Position numbers and translations under genes: made by a program. This document shows, in pieces, positions 4,890 to 12,059 of a stretch of 41,778 nt of DNA; the first letter of the stretch is position 1, and every line of letters starts with the position of its first letter. The notes below the pieces were generated by a model. It did not search any database and was not told where the DNA came from. It saw only the letters and a list, made by a program, of their open reading frames with translations. The DNA comes from a virus: the IMG/VR virus record IMGVR_UViG_3300022925_000055, positions 1-41,778 of that record. One strand, 5' to 3'.

Positions 4890-4933
4890 ATTATATCATA
4901 TCTTCGGAGGTATAATTATAACGAAATGGTAAC
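4890..4933 (-). promoter_or_regulatory. Extended -10 promoter plus direct-repeat site
   Basis: TGATATAAT (4898-4890) on the minus strand. GTTACCATTTCGTTATA (4933-4917) covers the place of a -35, so a bound protein could block or recruit polymerase. It drives the membrane peptide and HTH genes. If the HTH protein binds the site, this would be autoregulation (inference). Confidence 0.55.
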
Positions 4934-4935
4934 GA

Positions 4936-5130
4936 TCACTGATGCAAATTAATCACACCATGCTCGTATAGAGCATCAAACAACATACTATTAACTCTAT
5001 CTAGTTCAGGCTTCATAGCCTCTAGTGTCATTACAATCTGCTGTTCTGGGACTCCTTGTTGTTCTCCCATTTCTCTATTCATATCTAATACTACCTTAGT
5101 CATAACATCGATAGCTTCTTCTCGTCTCAT
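4936..5130 (-). CDS. 64-aa helical protein of unknown function
   Basis: MRREEAIDVMTKVVLDMNRE then a Gln/Glu-rich helical region and a C-terminus ending GVINLHQ. The ATG at 5130 lies 1 nt after the stop of the upstream zinc-ribbon gene. The ribosome site GGAAGGAA is inside that gene's last codons, so translation is probably coupled. There are no motifs. Confidence 0.7.
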   Translation of the reverse strand: MRREEAIDVMTKVVLDMNREMGEQQGVPEQQIVMTLEAMKPELDRVNSMLFDALYEHGVINLHQ

Positions 5131-5131
5131 T

Positions 5132-5335
5132 TTATTCCTTCCAATATCCCATAGGACATTTTGCTTGTTCCAAGGTTGTCTTCATAGTCATAAAACACCC
5201 ACAAAGTTTGCATCGTTGCGATCCTGGTAAAAAGAACTCACAGCTTCTGCATGTTTCTAGACGTTCTTTCTGGATATCTTTCTGGGTCCTAGGTTGTTTA
5301 GGATCAAAGAGATCAAAGAAATTTACGTCACTCAT
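5132..5335 (-). CDS. 67-aa zinc-ribbon protein, leaderless
   Basis: The ATG at 5335 (MSDVNFFDLFDPKQPRTQKD) is preferred over an upstream in-frame ATG because a TGGTAGAAT -10 lies 7 nt before it. The upstream start would be ahead of the promoter. The Cys pattern CRSC...CKLCGC...C (residues about 30-60) with RLETC and a final GYWKE matches a small zinc-ribbon family widespread in phages, of unknown function. Confidence 0.75.
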   Translation of the reverse strand: MSDVNFFDLFDPKQPRTQKDIQKERLETCRSCEFFLPGSQRCKLCGCFMTMKTTLEQAKCPMGYWKE

Positions 5336-5342
5336 ATAGTAT

Positions 5343-5388
5343 ATTCTACCATAGATCAGCGATACCATTCTGTTACCGTTTTGCTATA
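5343..5388. promoter_or_regulatory. Minus-strand extended -10 with tandem overlapping direct-repeat sites
   Basis: TGGTAGAAT (5351-5343) drives the leaderless gene at 5335. Just upstream, plus-strand GATACCATTCTGTTACC (5361-5377) and GTTACCGTTTTGCTATA (5372-5388) share their middle half-site: three half-sites in a row at 11-bp spacing over the -35 region. Confidence 0.55.
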
Positions 5389-5435
5389 TTCGCTGTTATT
5401 TTGGTAGGGGTACTTCTCGCCGCCGATTTTAAAAG

Positions 5436-5457
5436 CGAACTTTAAAAACGAACTTTA
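5436..5457 (+). repeat. Short direct repeat CGAACTTTA
   Basis: Two exact copies (5436-5444 and 5449-5457) 13 bp apart, flanked by two CGCCGA-like words. No gene lies in 5389-5494. Meaning unknown; it may be a further protein-binding site between divergent promoters. Confidence 0.35.
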
Positions 5458-5469
5458 CCGCCGAATTTA

Positions 5470-5500
5470 TTTATCATTTTGTTATAAACACCCTTATAAT
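5470..5500 (+). promoter_or_regulatory. Direct-repeat site and TATAAT promoter for the gene at 5510
   Basis: TTTATCATTTTGTTATA (5470-5486) lies 8 bp before TATAAT (5495-5500), occupying the -35 region. The ATG follows 9 nt after the -10 with no ribosome site. Confidence 0.6.
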
Positions 5501-5509
5501 TAAAGGGTT

Positions 5510-5806
5510 ATGACCCCACTATCGACAATAGAAACTATCCTTGCAATTTCAGTAGCGATAGGTACGCTATTTACAATGGTGGCCATGGCAATTAGATGGT
5601 TAGTCAAACATTACCTGGGAGAAATTAAGCAAGAGCTTAAGCCTAACGGCGGAGGAAGCATAAAGGATCAGATTAACCGTCTAGAAGTTAGAACCGAAAG
5701 AAACGAAAACCTAAACACAGAAAGCTTTAGAAGAATAGAAAAAGTAGAACGCAAAATCGATGATCTTTATGAAAAGTTTATAGACTATATTGCTAATAAG
5801 AAGTAA
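5510..5806 (+). CDS. Membrane protein with coiled coil, possible holin
   Basis: This 98-aa protein has an N-terminal membrane helix (ILAISVAIGTLFTMVAMAI, about residues 10-28). A linker KPNGGGSIKDQINRLE follows, then a charged coiled coil to the Lys-rich end. The single-helix-plus-coiled-coil plan and the PNGG-S-D linker recall small actinophage membrane proteins often listed as holin-like. No lysin gene is adjacent, so lysis function is a guess. It is leaderless and expressed from 5495-5500. Confidence 0.75.
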   Translation: MTPLSTIETILAISVAIGTLFTMVAMAIRWLVKHYLGEIKQELKPNGGGSIKDQINRLEVRTERNENLNTESFRRIEKVERKIDDLYEKFIDYIANKK

Positions 5807-5989
5807 TTACTATATATTATATATAAATAATAAATATAAGTAAATTCACTAAACTCTATTAGAGTTAGTTTGAATAATATATATTAATAATCAACCCTTC
5901 TATATAATACACTAAAAATATCTTTGTCAAGTCTTTTTTTAATAACTTTTATATAACAATTATAAAGTTCTCTATCTCTTGATGCTTTT
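5807..5989. other. AT-rich spacer without a gene
   Basis: Almost purely A/T runs (ATATATTATATATAAATAAT and similar). It holds an inverted repeat AACTCTA/TAGAGTT (5852-5866) that could end the 5510-5806 transcript weakly, since no U-tract follows. A minus-strand promoter sits within it. Easily melted DNA here could serve an origin or the divergent promoter zone; neither is shown. Confidence 0.45.
5902..5957 (-). promoter_or_regulatory. TTGACA promoter with direct-repeat site, no sense gene downstream
   Basis: TTGACA (5930-5925) is 17 bp from TTATAT (5907-5902), with GTTATATAAAAGTTATT (5957-5941) 10 bp upstream. The layout equals that at 229-283 and 3582-3636. A transcript would run antisense to the membrane protein gene at 5510-5806. 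Confidence 0.5.
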
Positions 5990-6017
5990 GTTATCATTTC
6001 GTTACATATGATATAAT
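5990..6017 (+). promoter_or_regulatory. Direct-repeat site over an extended -10 promoter
   Basis: GTTATCATTTCGTTACA (5990-6006) ends 2 bp before the TGATATAAT at 6009-6017. The site covers the -35 position. The transcript would start near 6024 and meet a terminator at once. Confidence 0.55.
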
Positions 6018-6023
6018 TATATA

Positions 6024-6080
6024 AAGCTGGTACCTAGGATGTCTCTCATACCCACTACTAGGTACCAGTTTTTAGTTTTT
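6024..6080 (+). terminator. Strong intrinsic terminator ending a transcript of about 55 nt
   Basis: Perfect 11-bp arms CTGGTACCTAG/CTAGGTACCAG (6027-6037 and 6058-6068), a 20-nt loop, then TTTTTAGTTTTT. The promoter at 6009-6017 starts just before it, so the unit may make a stable small RNA. It also insulates the late genes from upstream transcription. Confidence 0.75.
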
Positions 6081-6082
6081 GG

Positions 6083-6091
6083 TGGTATAAT
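6083..6091 (+). promoter_or_regulatory. Extended -10 promoter (TGGTATAAT) opening the fibre region
   Basis: Perfect extended -10, 9 nt before the ATG at 6101, with no TTGACA upstream. The upstream terminator is only a few bases away. Confidence 0.7.
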
Positions 6092-6100
6092 AAAAGTACT

Positions 6101-6487
6101 ATGACATCATCTTGTGGACCAGAAGCCTTTGGGGCTAATCCCGCCAACATTAAATGGAATGTTGTGCGAGGCGACACGTCTGAGCTACGTGTAGAGTTTT
6201 ACGAAAACGACGAAGCCACTGCTTGGGATACCAGCAGTTGGGAATATGCTGCGTCGGCCTATGATTACAAAAATGGCATCACAGATGAATTAGAAGTTGT
6301 CGCTGGCGACGGATATGTAACAATTACCGCAACAGCAGATATTACATCGCTATGGGGAGAAGGATATTCTCGCACCGTAGCAGAATTGGCTTTCGATCTT
6401 CAAGTAACAATTGACAGAGACACGGTGTGGACACCAGTCGTGGGGACTATATCAGTTATTGGAGACGTTACAGGAGGTAGTTTATAA
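6101..6487 (+). CDS. RGDT-motif beta-sandwich tail protein, copy 1
   Basis: This 128-aa protein contains [17 protein letters not shown] (about residues 18-34), followed by beta-strand-like segments and the end [14 protein letters not shown]. Copies at 7794 and 12726 share the RGDT strand near the N-terminus and a V-V-D/E-V-T-like end. The fold resembles the Ig-like/BppU-type domains used as baseplate or fibre adaptors, an inference from motif and context. The gene is leaderless, and the stop overlaps the next start as TAATG. Confidence 0.7.
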   Translation: MTSSCGPEAFGANPANIKWNVVRGDTSELRVEFYENDEATAWDTSSWEYAASAYDYKNGITDELEVVAGDGYVTITATADITSLWGEGYSRTVAELAFDLQVTIDRDTVWTPVVGTISVIGDVTGGSL

Positions 6488-7050
6488 TGCCAACAGTTAA
6501 GATTGTACCGTTTCCAGGCGTACCTGGACCACAGGGCCCACGTGGACTACAGGGCATCCAGGGAGAGACTGGACTAACAGGACCAATGGGTCCACAGGGT
6601 GAGCAAGGCCCACAGGGAGAGCAGGGAATTCAGGGTGAGTCTGGAGTTTCAGAAATCACTTCGTATATTGTAGGTGGAGGAACAGATGGAACTCAGCCAA
6701 CATTCAGTGGAGACCCACTATTTGCAGGCGAAGCAATTGTTATTGGAGACCTTGTGCACTTTACAGTTAATGTAGATTTTGATAACATCACAAACTTTGG
6801 AACGGGGCAGTATTATGTCACACTACCATTCAATGCAAGAGATGAATACTACTTCAGAAGTGGTCACCTTTATGATGACTCAAGTAGCAAGAGCTATGGG
6901 ATTTCTGGCAATGTAGCAGCAGGCTCAAGCCAGCTTAACCTTTACTACACGGCTAGCAATGGTCAGGACGAGACCTTTACTTCTACTACACCAGTGTCCC
7001 TAACAGTAGAAGATAATTTTCACATTAGCGGAACGTATCTGAAATCCTAA
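6487..7050 (+). CDS. Collagen-like tail fibre
   Basis: In this 187-aa protein, residues about 10-52 are Gly-X-Y repeats ([16 protein letters not shown] and so on), a trimeric collagen-like stalk. A C-terminal beta-rich head of about 130 residues ends [17 protein letters not shown] and may be the receptor-contacting or trimerising domain. The start codon overlaps the stop of the RGDT protein (TAATG), implying co-production of adaptor and fibre. Confidence 0.85.
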   Translation: MPTVKIVPFPGVPGPQGPRGLQGIQGETGLTGPMGPQGEQGPQGEQGIQGESGVSEITSYIVGGGTDGTQPTFSGDPLFAGEAIVIGDLVHFTVNVDFDNITNFGTGQYYVTLPFNARDEYYFRSGHLYDDSSSKSYGISGNVAAGSSQLNLYYTASNGQDETFTSTTPVSLTVEDNFHISGTYLKS

Positions 7051-7055
7051 CAATC

Positions 7056-7064
7056 TGAGATAAT
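7056..7064 (+). promoter_or_regulatory. Extended -10 promoter (TGAGATAAT)
   Basis: The TGn element and a GATAAT lie 7 nt before the ATG at 7072; no ribosome site is present. Confidence 0.55.
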
Positions 7065-7071
7065 AGATTAT

Positions 7072-7776
7072 ATGGAACAGGACTTCCCAAAAATTCGTAA
7101 AAAGGCTTCTCCGTATGAAAAAGAAGCTTCCTCGCAACCACTACTAGATGGTCCCCAATATATTGCTGTGCCAGGGCCAGAAGGCCCACGTGGTCCACAG
7201 GGGGAGAGGGGTCCACAGGGTATTCCTGGTAAAGATGGTCCAGAAGGTCCTAGGGGAGAGAGAGGTCTTCCAGGAAAAGATGGAGAAAGTTATTTTCCAA
7301 CTTACAAACAAAAGACTGGATGGGCAAGGTATACTGCCAAGAAGCAAGAGCAGATATCTTTGGGTGCCAAGAAAGGTAGAGACGGCTGGGTATCTTTTGA
7401 CCTAGACGCATCTGGAAAAGATACTACAGAACTATACCTACCAGAAAAGTCTGTAGCTCTTTACAACAAAGAAGCAGATAGAATTAATCTCAAACACCTC
7501 AAGCTAGGAACAAGACTACAAATCACTTACGACTTTGATTTTGTGACCCTAGGTTCCAATACTGAGCTATGGCTACGCTCTGTATTCCCAAATAGCGAAA
7601 GAGCATATACATCATTTGTAGGTCTTTTCAAGTATGAATATGAGTATCGCCTATCTGTAACACACTTCCTTACCTTGGAAGAAGATTCTGAAAAAACACA
7701 CGGTATTTTGCCACAAGCAAGATCAGATATGAACAGCCTCTTCACACCTCTAAGTATTACAATTTCTGTCAGCTAA
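7072..7776 (+). CDS. Second collagen-like tail fibre
   Basis: In this 234-aa protein, a charged N-terminus ([20 protein letters not shown]) is followed by Gly-X-Y repeats at about residues 34-72 ([16 protein letters not shown]). The C-terminal domain of about 160 residues has predicted beta strands and ends LSITISVS. It differs from the head of the first collagen-like fibre, so the two may recognise different ligands. Leaderless start. Confidence 0.8.
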   Translation: MEQDFPKIRKKASPYEKEASSQPLLDGPQYIAVPGPEGPRGPQGERGPQGIPGKDGPEGPRGERGLPGKDGESYFPTYKQKTGWARYTAKKQEQISLGAKKGRDGWVSFDLDASGKDTTELYLPEKSVALYNKEADRINLKHLKLGTRLQITYDFDFVTLGSNTELWLRSVFPNSERAYTSFVGLFKYEYEYRLSVTHFLTLEEDSEKTHGILPQARSDMNSLFTPLSITISVS

Positions 7777-7778
7777 CG

Positions 7779-7787
7779 TGCTATAAT
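7779..7787 (+). promoter_or_regulatory. Extended -10 promoter (TGCTATAAT)
   Basis: Perfect extended -10 that overlaps nothing else. The ATG at 7794 begins 6 nt after the hexamer, so the predicted +1 is the A of the ATG. Confidence 0.7.
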
Positions 7788-7793
7788 ATTCAT

Positions 7794-8153
7794 ATGGCTT
7801 TTCCAGGTACTTATAATTTTTCTTATTATCGAGGTGACACTTACGAGTTTAATGTCATCCCTCGCAAATCTGACGGCACTGTCCTAGACAATCTATCTGG
7901 ATATGATGCTACCTTTACGATCTCTACAAGTAGGGGTGCAGATGGTTCTGCTAACCAGATTACAGCTTACACAAATGTCACAGATGCAGCAATTGAGTGT
8001 GCGATAACCCCATCCGACTCTGATGCCCTAACGCTTGCCACAACTTACGTTTATGACGTAGAGATTAGCGATCCAGATGCTACGCCATATCCAAAGACCT
8101 ATACAGTGCTAACTGGAACAATCACAGTTACAGAACAGGTTAGCGGTGCATAA
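7794..8153 (+). CDS. RGDT-motif beta-sandwich tail protein, copy 2
   Basis: This 119-aa protein has YNFSYYRGDTYEFNVIP near the N-terminus, then Thr/Asp-rich strands and the end TGTITVTEQVSGA. Overall similarity to copies 1 and 3 is low outside the RGDT strand and the last strand, so they diverged long ago or were captured separately. The gene is leaderless and its stop overlaps the next start as TAATG. Confidence 0.7.
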   Translation: MAFPGTYNFSYYRGDTYEFNVIPRKSDGTVLDNLSGYDATFTISTSRGADGSANQITAYTNVTDAAIECAITPSDSDALTLATTYVYDVEISDPDATPYPKTYTVLTGTITVTEQVSGA

Positions 8154-8836
8154 TGGCAGAAGTAGACATCTCCTCAGTTAGTGTCGTAGTTGTCGGTGGG
8201 TCAACTAGTCAAGAAGTAGACTTGAATATCGGACCACAGGGAACCAGGGGTACTCGCACTTGGGGAGTTACTGCAGACCCAAGACTATCAACAACCACTA
8301 AACCTGCTGGAGTAGCCCTCTATGATATTGCAATAGTCGTTACTGATACAGAAACAGACTATCGTGTTATGTACCAGAAAACTGGAAATGGTGCAGAAGA
8401 CTGGATAGAGCTGATTGATCTTAACCTTAGTGCAGCTGCATCAGATGTAGAAGGTATCCCAGCTGCAGGTACATCTGGTCAAGTGCTAGCTAAGGCTTCA
8501 AATACCGATTACGATGTAGAGTGGGTAACTCCATCTACAAGCAGTTCCACTTATGGAGATACCGACGTAGCCAGCTATCTTGATGGAACGTATCTTAATG
8601 GAAACATTGATTCTCACATGATACCAAGTACACATGCTACCTATGATTTGGGTACTGCAGAATATAAGTGGAGATATCTATATACTACAGATATCCATAT
8701 GAGCAACGAGGGCATAGGAAACGATGTTGATGGAACATGGGGTAACTATACTATTCAGGAAGGCGAGACTGACCTATTTCTTATAAATCACAGAAATGGT
8801 AAAAAGTATAAGTTTAATCTTACGGAGGTTTCATAA
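8153..8836 (+). CDS. Tail fibre protein with short collagen-like segment
   Basis: This 227-aa protein has a short GPQGTRGTRTWG collagen-like or hinge segment (about residues 26-37). It is followed by GTSGQVLAKAS...VEWVTP, a phrase common in phage fibres, and the YDLGTAEYKWRYLYTTDIHM element typical of fibre shafts near a C-terminal domain. It is the second gene of the second RGDT module and overlaps its downstream neighbour as TAATG. Confidence 0.75.
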   Translation: MAEVDISSVSVVVVGGSTSQEVDLNIGPQGTRGTRTWGVTADPRLSTTTKPAGVALYDIAIVVTDTETDYRVMYQKTGNGAEDWIELIDLNLSAAASDVEGIPAAGTSGQVLAKASNTDYDVEWVTPSTSSSTYGDTDVASYLDGTYLNGNIDSHMIPSTHATYDLGTAEYKWRYLYTTDIHMSNEGIGNDVDGTWGNYTIQEGETDLFLINHRNGKKYKFNLTEVS

Positions 8837-9594
8837 TGCCAGAGCAAATCGGAAATCTTTACCCAACACAGGTGCCAGCATACTCAGAGTCTGCCGACAT
8901 CAGACAAGCTTTTAATCTTTATCACTACGGTACCACAACGGTACCAACAAATGAGAATGACATCTTGCCAGAGTCAATGGCTGGCTATATTAGGGATACC
9001 CTAGCTGCACTAGAAAACGTAGAAGCTGGTGTTTCTGCAATTACAAACCTTGGACTAACAACCAACCTTAATGACATTGTAGACACAGGGGTTTACAATA
9101 GCACTGGGTCACCAACTGTAGAACTAAACTATCCAAGCACACAAAATGGTATTCTAGTTGTCTACAACGCATCTGGAACAACCTATCAGACTTATCACAC
9201 AGCTGGTGCAACGAATAATATCTATTACCGCTCTACACAGTTTGGAACAACCACCTGGAGCTCCTGGGCACTAGCATCTAAAGATGGACACACTCACGAT
9301 ACAAGGTATTACACCAAAGACCAGATTGACTCTAGGGTTAGCACATCTGTTACAAGCTCAACAGCTGCTATCATAAATGCAGATGGCAAGATTTCTTCGT
9401 CACCACTTATTTCTCAGGCAGAGCTAGAATTCCTAGAGGGTGTAACTCAGAATGTGCAGACACAGCTTGACGACAGGGCACTTGCCTCACATGATCACAA
9501 TGATTTGTATTATACAAAGTCTGAGCAGCCTAAAATCTATGTCCAGTCTTCCCAACCTTCAGGAGCTTCTGCAGGGGACCTTTGGTTCTACTAG
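8836..9594 (+). CDS. Tail fibre with pyocin-knob-like domain
   Basis: In this 252-aa protein, residues about 75-150 (DIVDTGVYNS...GTTYQTYHT...YYRSTQ...TTWSSWALAS) resemble knob domains of pyocin and phage fibres. SHDHNDLYYTKSE and the final QPSGASAGDLWFY are common fibre phrases. The last also ends the fibre at 19456 in altered form. The ribosome site CGGAGG lies in the upstream gene. Confidence 0.75.
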   Translation: MPEQIGNLYPTQVPAYSESADIRQAFNLYHYGTTTVPTNENDILPESMAGYIRDTLAALENVEAGVSAITNLGLTTNLNDIVDTGVYNSTGSPTVELNYPSTQNGILVVYNASGTTYQTYHTAGATNNIYYRSTQFGTTTWSSWALASKDGHTHDTRYYTKDQIDSRVSTSVTSSTAAIINADGKISSSPLISQAELEFLEGVTQNVQTQLDDRALASHDHNDLYYTKSEQPKIYVQSSQPSGASAGDLWFY

Positions 9595-9603
9595 GAGGCT
9601 TAA

Positions 9604-11088
9604 ATGGCAACTAAGACTTATGGAACAACTGGCGGAAGCAATGTTGCCTATGTAACAAGTTCTGATAGAGCAATTATTTCTAGCTTCACCCCAGATGATT
9701 GGGGAGGAAACACAAACCCACAAGAAGGAAGAGCTCTCTATACTGTTACCAAAATGACAGTGTATGCAAGGCTGGGAGACGCTGATAGCGGAGACAATGG
9801 TGTCAACGTTGTTATGGGTAGTACTACTGCATCTTTTAATAAAGCAAGAACTAGAGCGTATAGTACCTATGATGGATCAAGCCAGCTTGGTAGTAGCTAT
9901 AAATATATGGCAGGGAATGTTTCTGCAGTATTAGGAAGCACCTCAGAATATTATGGTGGACTGGAAGCTCTGGGTCCAGGAGGAGCATACACCTTAAGGG
10001 GGTCCGCTTCAGGAGAGACTACGTATGTTGTAGCACCAAGCACTGGCTCTGTTACCTATAGTTGGAGTGGATATCAGCAATACCTCTCTCTTGAATACTA
10101 TGGACTACCGAATGCACCATCTTCTTTGTCTGCAACCACAACAGGTCAAAATAGCGTAAGCTTGTCTTGGGGATCTGTCTCTGCTTCTGGTGTTGCTACT
10201 GGTGCAGATGGATATGATGTTCAATATAAAGCATCATCATCTTCTACTTGGATATCATTTACAACAACTACTTCTACATCTGCTTCTGTAACTGGACTAT
10301 CTGCAGGAACAGCCTATGACTTTAGGGTAGCAGCCTATGACAGCACTATCAGAAATGTTGTATCAGGATCTACTGGGCCATGGTCATCTACAGCCAGTGC
10401 AACTACTGAATCAGATACCCCACCAGTTCCAGCACCAACATGGAGTGGCTCTTTTAACTCTGGACAAATTAATACTGGGTATGTTCAAGACTCTGCAAGG
10501 GCATCAGGACACGATACTGCATATGGAAATATCTATATATCTTCTGGATCGTTGCCACCAGGGTTATCAGGAAGTGCTTCTGGAGAATACTACTACGTAA
10601 GCGGAACCCCAACATCTTCTGGAACATACACATTTACTCTTCGTGCAGAAAACGACGGCGGGCCAGCAGAACAGCAGTTCTCTATTTATATAGCATCTTT
10701 GCCAGCCCCGTCATGGATTGACCAGACACTAGCTACTACAGCTACAATTGGAGTATCCTATTCTGATTCGGTTTCAGCATCCAATGTTGATAGCTGGTCC
10801 TATTCGGGAACTCTTCCAGCAGGATTAATTTTTAGCAATGGCTCTCTTGGAGGAACCCCAACAACAGCAGGAAGTTACACCTTTACTATCTATGCCTCCA
10901 ATACTTCTGGAACTACAGAAAAAACTTTTACAATTACAGTTGAGTCAGCACTTCTTAATGGAGGTTACAGAATGACAGGACCAAGCTCATCTACTCAACT
11001 AACAACTTTTAAAAGGTATAACGGAAGCAGCTGGGTGGATCTGACAGTAGCTAAAAGATATAATGGAAGTAGTTGGGAAGATATCTAG
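9604..11088 (+). CDS. Minor tail protein with FN3 and two Ig-like (He_PIG-type) domains
   Basis: In this 494-aa protein, an N-terminal virion-type domain is followed by a fibronectin-III domain (about residues 173-265; LSWGSVS...YDVQYKASS...VTGLSAGTAYDFRVAAYD). Two putative-Ig domains with the LPPGLSGSASGE / LPAGLIFSNGSLGGTPTTAG signature follow. The C-terminus repeats RYNGSSW twice. It would be virion surface decoration or carbohydrate contact. Ribosome site TAGGAGG overlaps the upstream stop. Confidence 0.8.
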   Translation: MATKTYGTTGGSNVAYVTSSDRAIISSFTPDDWGGNTNPQEGRALYTVTKMTVYARLGDADSGDNGVNVVMGSTTASFNKARTRAYSTYDGSSQLGSSYKYMAGNVSAVLGSTSEYYGGLEALGPGGAYTLRGSASGETTYVVAPSTGSVTYSWSGYQQYLSLEYYGLPNAPSSLSATTTGQNSVSLSWGSVSASGVATGADGYDVQYKASSSSTWISFTTTTSTSASVTGLSAGTAYDFRVAAYDSTIRNVVSGSTGPWSSTASATTESDTPPVPAPTWSGSFNSGQINTGYVQDSARASGHDTAYGNIYISSGSLPPGLSGSASGEYYYVSGTPTSSGTYTFTLRAENDGGPAEQQFSIYIASLPAPSWIDQTLATTATIGVSYSDSVSASNVDSWSYSGTLPAGLIFSNGSLGGTPTTAGSYTFTIYASNTSGTTEKTFTITVESALLNGGYRMTGPSSSTQLTTFKRYNGSSWVDLTVAKRYNGSSWEDI

Positions 11089-12059
11089 TGACGAATGCAC
11101 TTGTATTCGGTGCAGGTGGACTTATAGGAAGTCATCTGGTTAAAAGGCTTAAGGCTATGGGCTACTGGGTCAGGGCAGTGGATATAAAGGAGCCAGAGTT
11201 TTCAAAATCTCCAGCAGATGAATACCTTCTCTTAGACCTAACAGATTATGAGTCTGTAAAAAAGTCTATATCTCTACATGGCCACCCATTTGACGAAATA
11301 TATCAGCTAGCAGCAGATATGGGTGGTGCAGAGTATATTTTTGTTGGCGACAACGATACAAATATCATGACTAACTCAGTGCAGATAAACCTTAACCTAA
11401 TAAAAGCAATCCTTGAGCTGGGAATGTATAGTTCAAAAATATTTTATTCAAGTAGTGCTTGTATTTATCCAGAAGAGGCACAGCTAGACAGTAGTATAGT
11501 TAACTTAGTAGAAACGGCTGCCTATCCAGCTAATCCAGATTCAGAGTATGGATGGGAAAAACTATTTAGCGAGAGGTTGTTCTCAGCTCTGCACAAAAAC
11601 TACGGAGTCCCCGTAAGAATTGCTAGATTTCATAATGTCTTTGGGCCAGAAGGAACATGGACTGGCGGAAAAGAAAAAGCACCAGCAGCAATTTGTAGAA
11701 AGATAGCATCTGCTAACTGGGGGACAGAAGTAGAAATCTTTGGCGATGGAGAACAGCTAAGATCTTTTCTATTTATAGAAGATGCATTAGATGGTATCTA
11801 TGCACTAATGAAATCTGAATGTGTATTGCCAGTAAATATAGGCTCCGACATGCCTGTCACAATTAATCAGCTTTTTGACATAGTGGCAGACATTGCTGGC
11901 AAAAGACTAAAGAAAAAGCATATACCTGGACCAACAGGGGTTGTTGCTAGAAACTCAGAAAACACTTTTGTATTTCAGCAAACTGGATGGAAGCCAAAAA
12001 CCCCATTGGCTAGAGGATTAGAAAAAACTTTTTGGTGGATAGCAGACCAGATAACTTAG
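11088..12059 (+). CDS. NAD-dependent sugar-nucleotide epimerase, GDP-mannose 3,5-epimerase-like
   Basis: GTG at 11088 is chosen as start: it overlaps the upstream stop (TAGTG) and places the Rossmann motif GAGGLIG at residues 8-14. The extended-SDR YxxxK is YGWEK at about 154. SSSACIYPE (Cys about 125) and GTWTGGKEKAPAAICRK closely follow plant GDP-mannose 3,5-epimerase, where that Cys and a Lys in the second motif are the acid/base pair. At 323 aa it is slightly shorter than plant enzymes. It sits between fibre genes, so it probably alters a host or virion glycan precursor. Confidence 0.8.
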   Translation: MTNALVFGAGGLIGSHLVKRLKAMGYWVRAVDIKEPEFSKSPADEYLLLDLTDYESVKKSISLHGHPFDEIYQLAADMGGAEYIFVGDNDTNIMTNSVQINLNLIKAILELGMYSSKIFYSSSACIYPEEAQLDSSIVNLVETAAYPANPDSEYGWEKLFSERLFSALHKNYGVPVRIARFHNVFGPEGTWTGGKEKAPAAICRKIASANWGTEVEIFGDGEQLRSFLFIEDALDGIYALMKSECVLPVNIGSDMPVTINQLFDIVADIAGKRLKKKHIPGPTGVVARNSENTFVFQQTGWKPKTPLARGLEKTFWWIADQIT

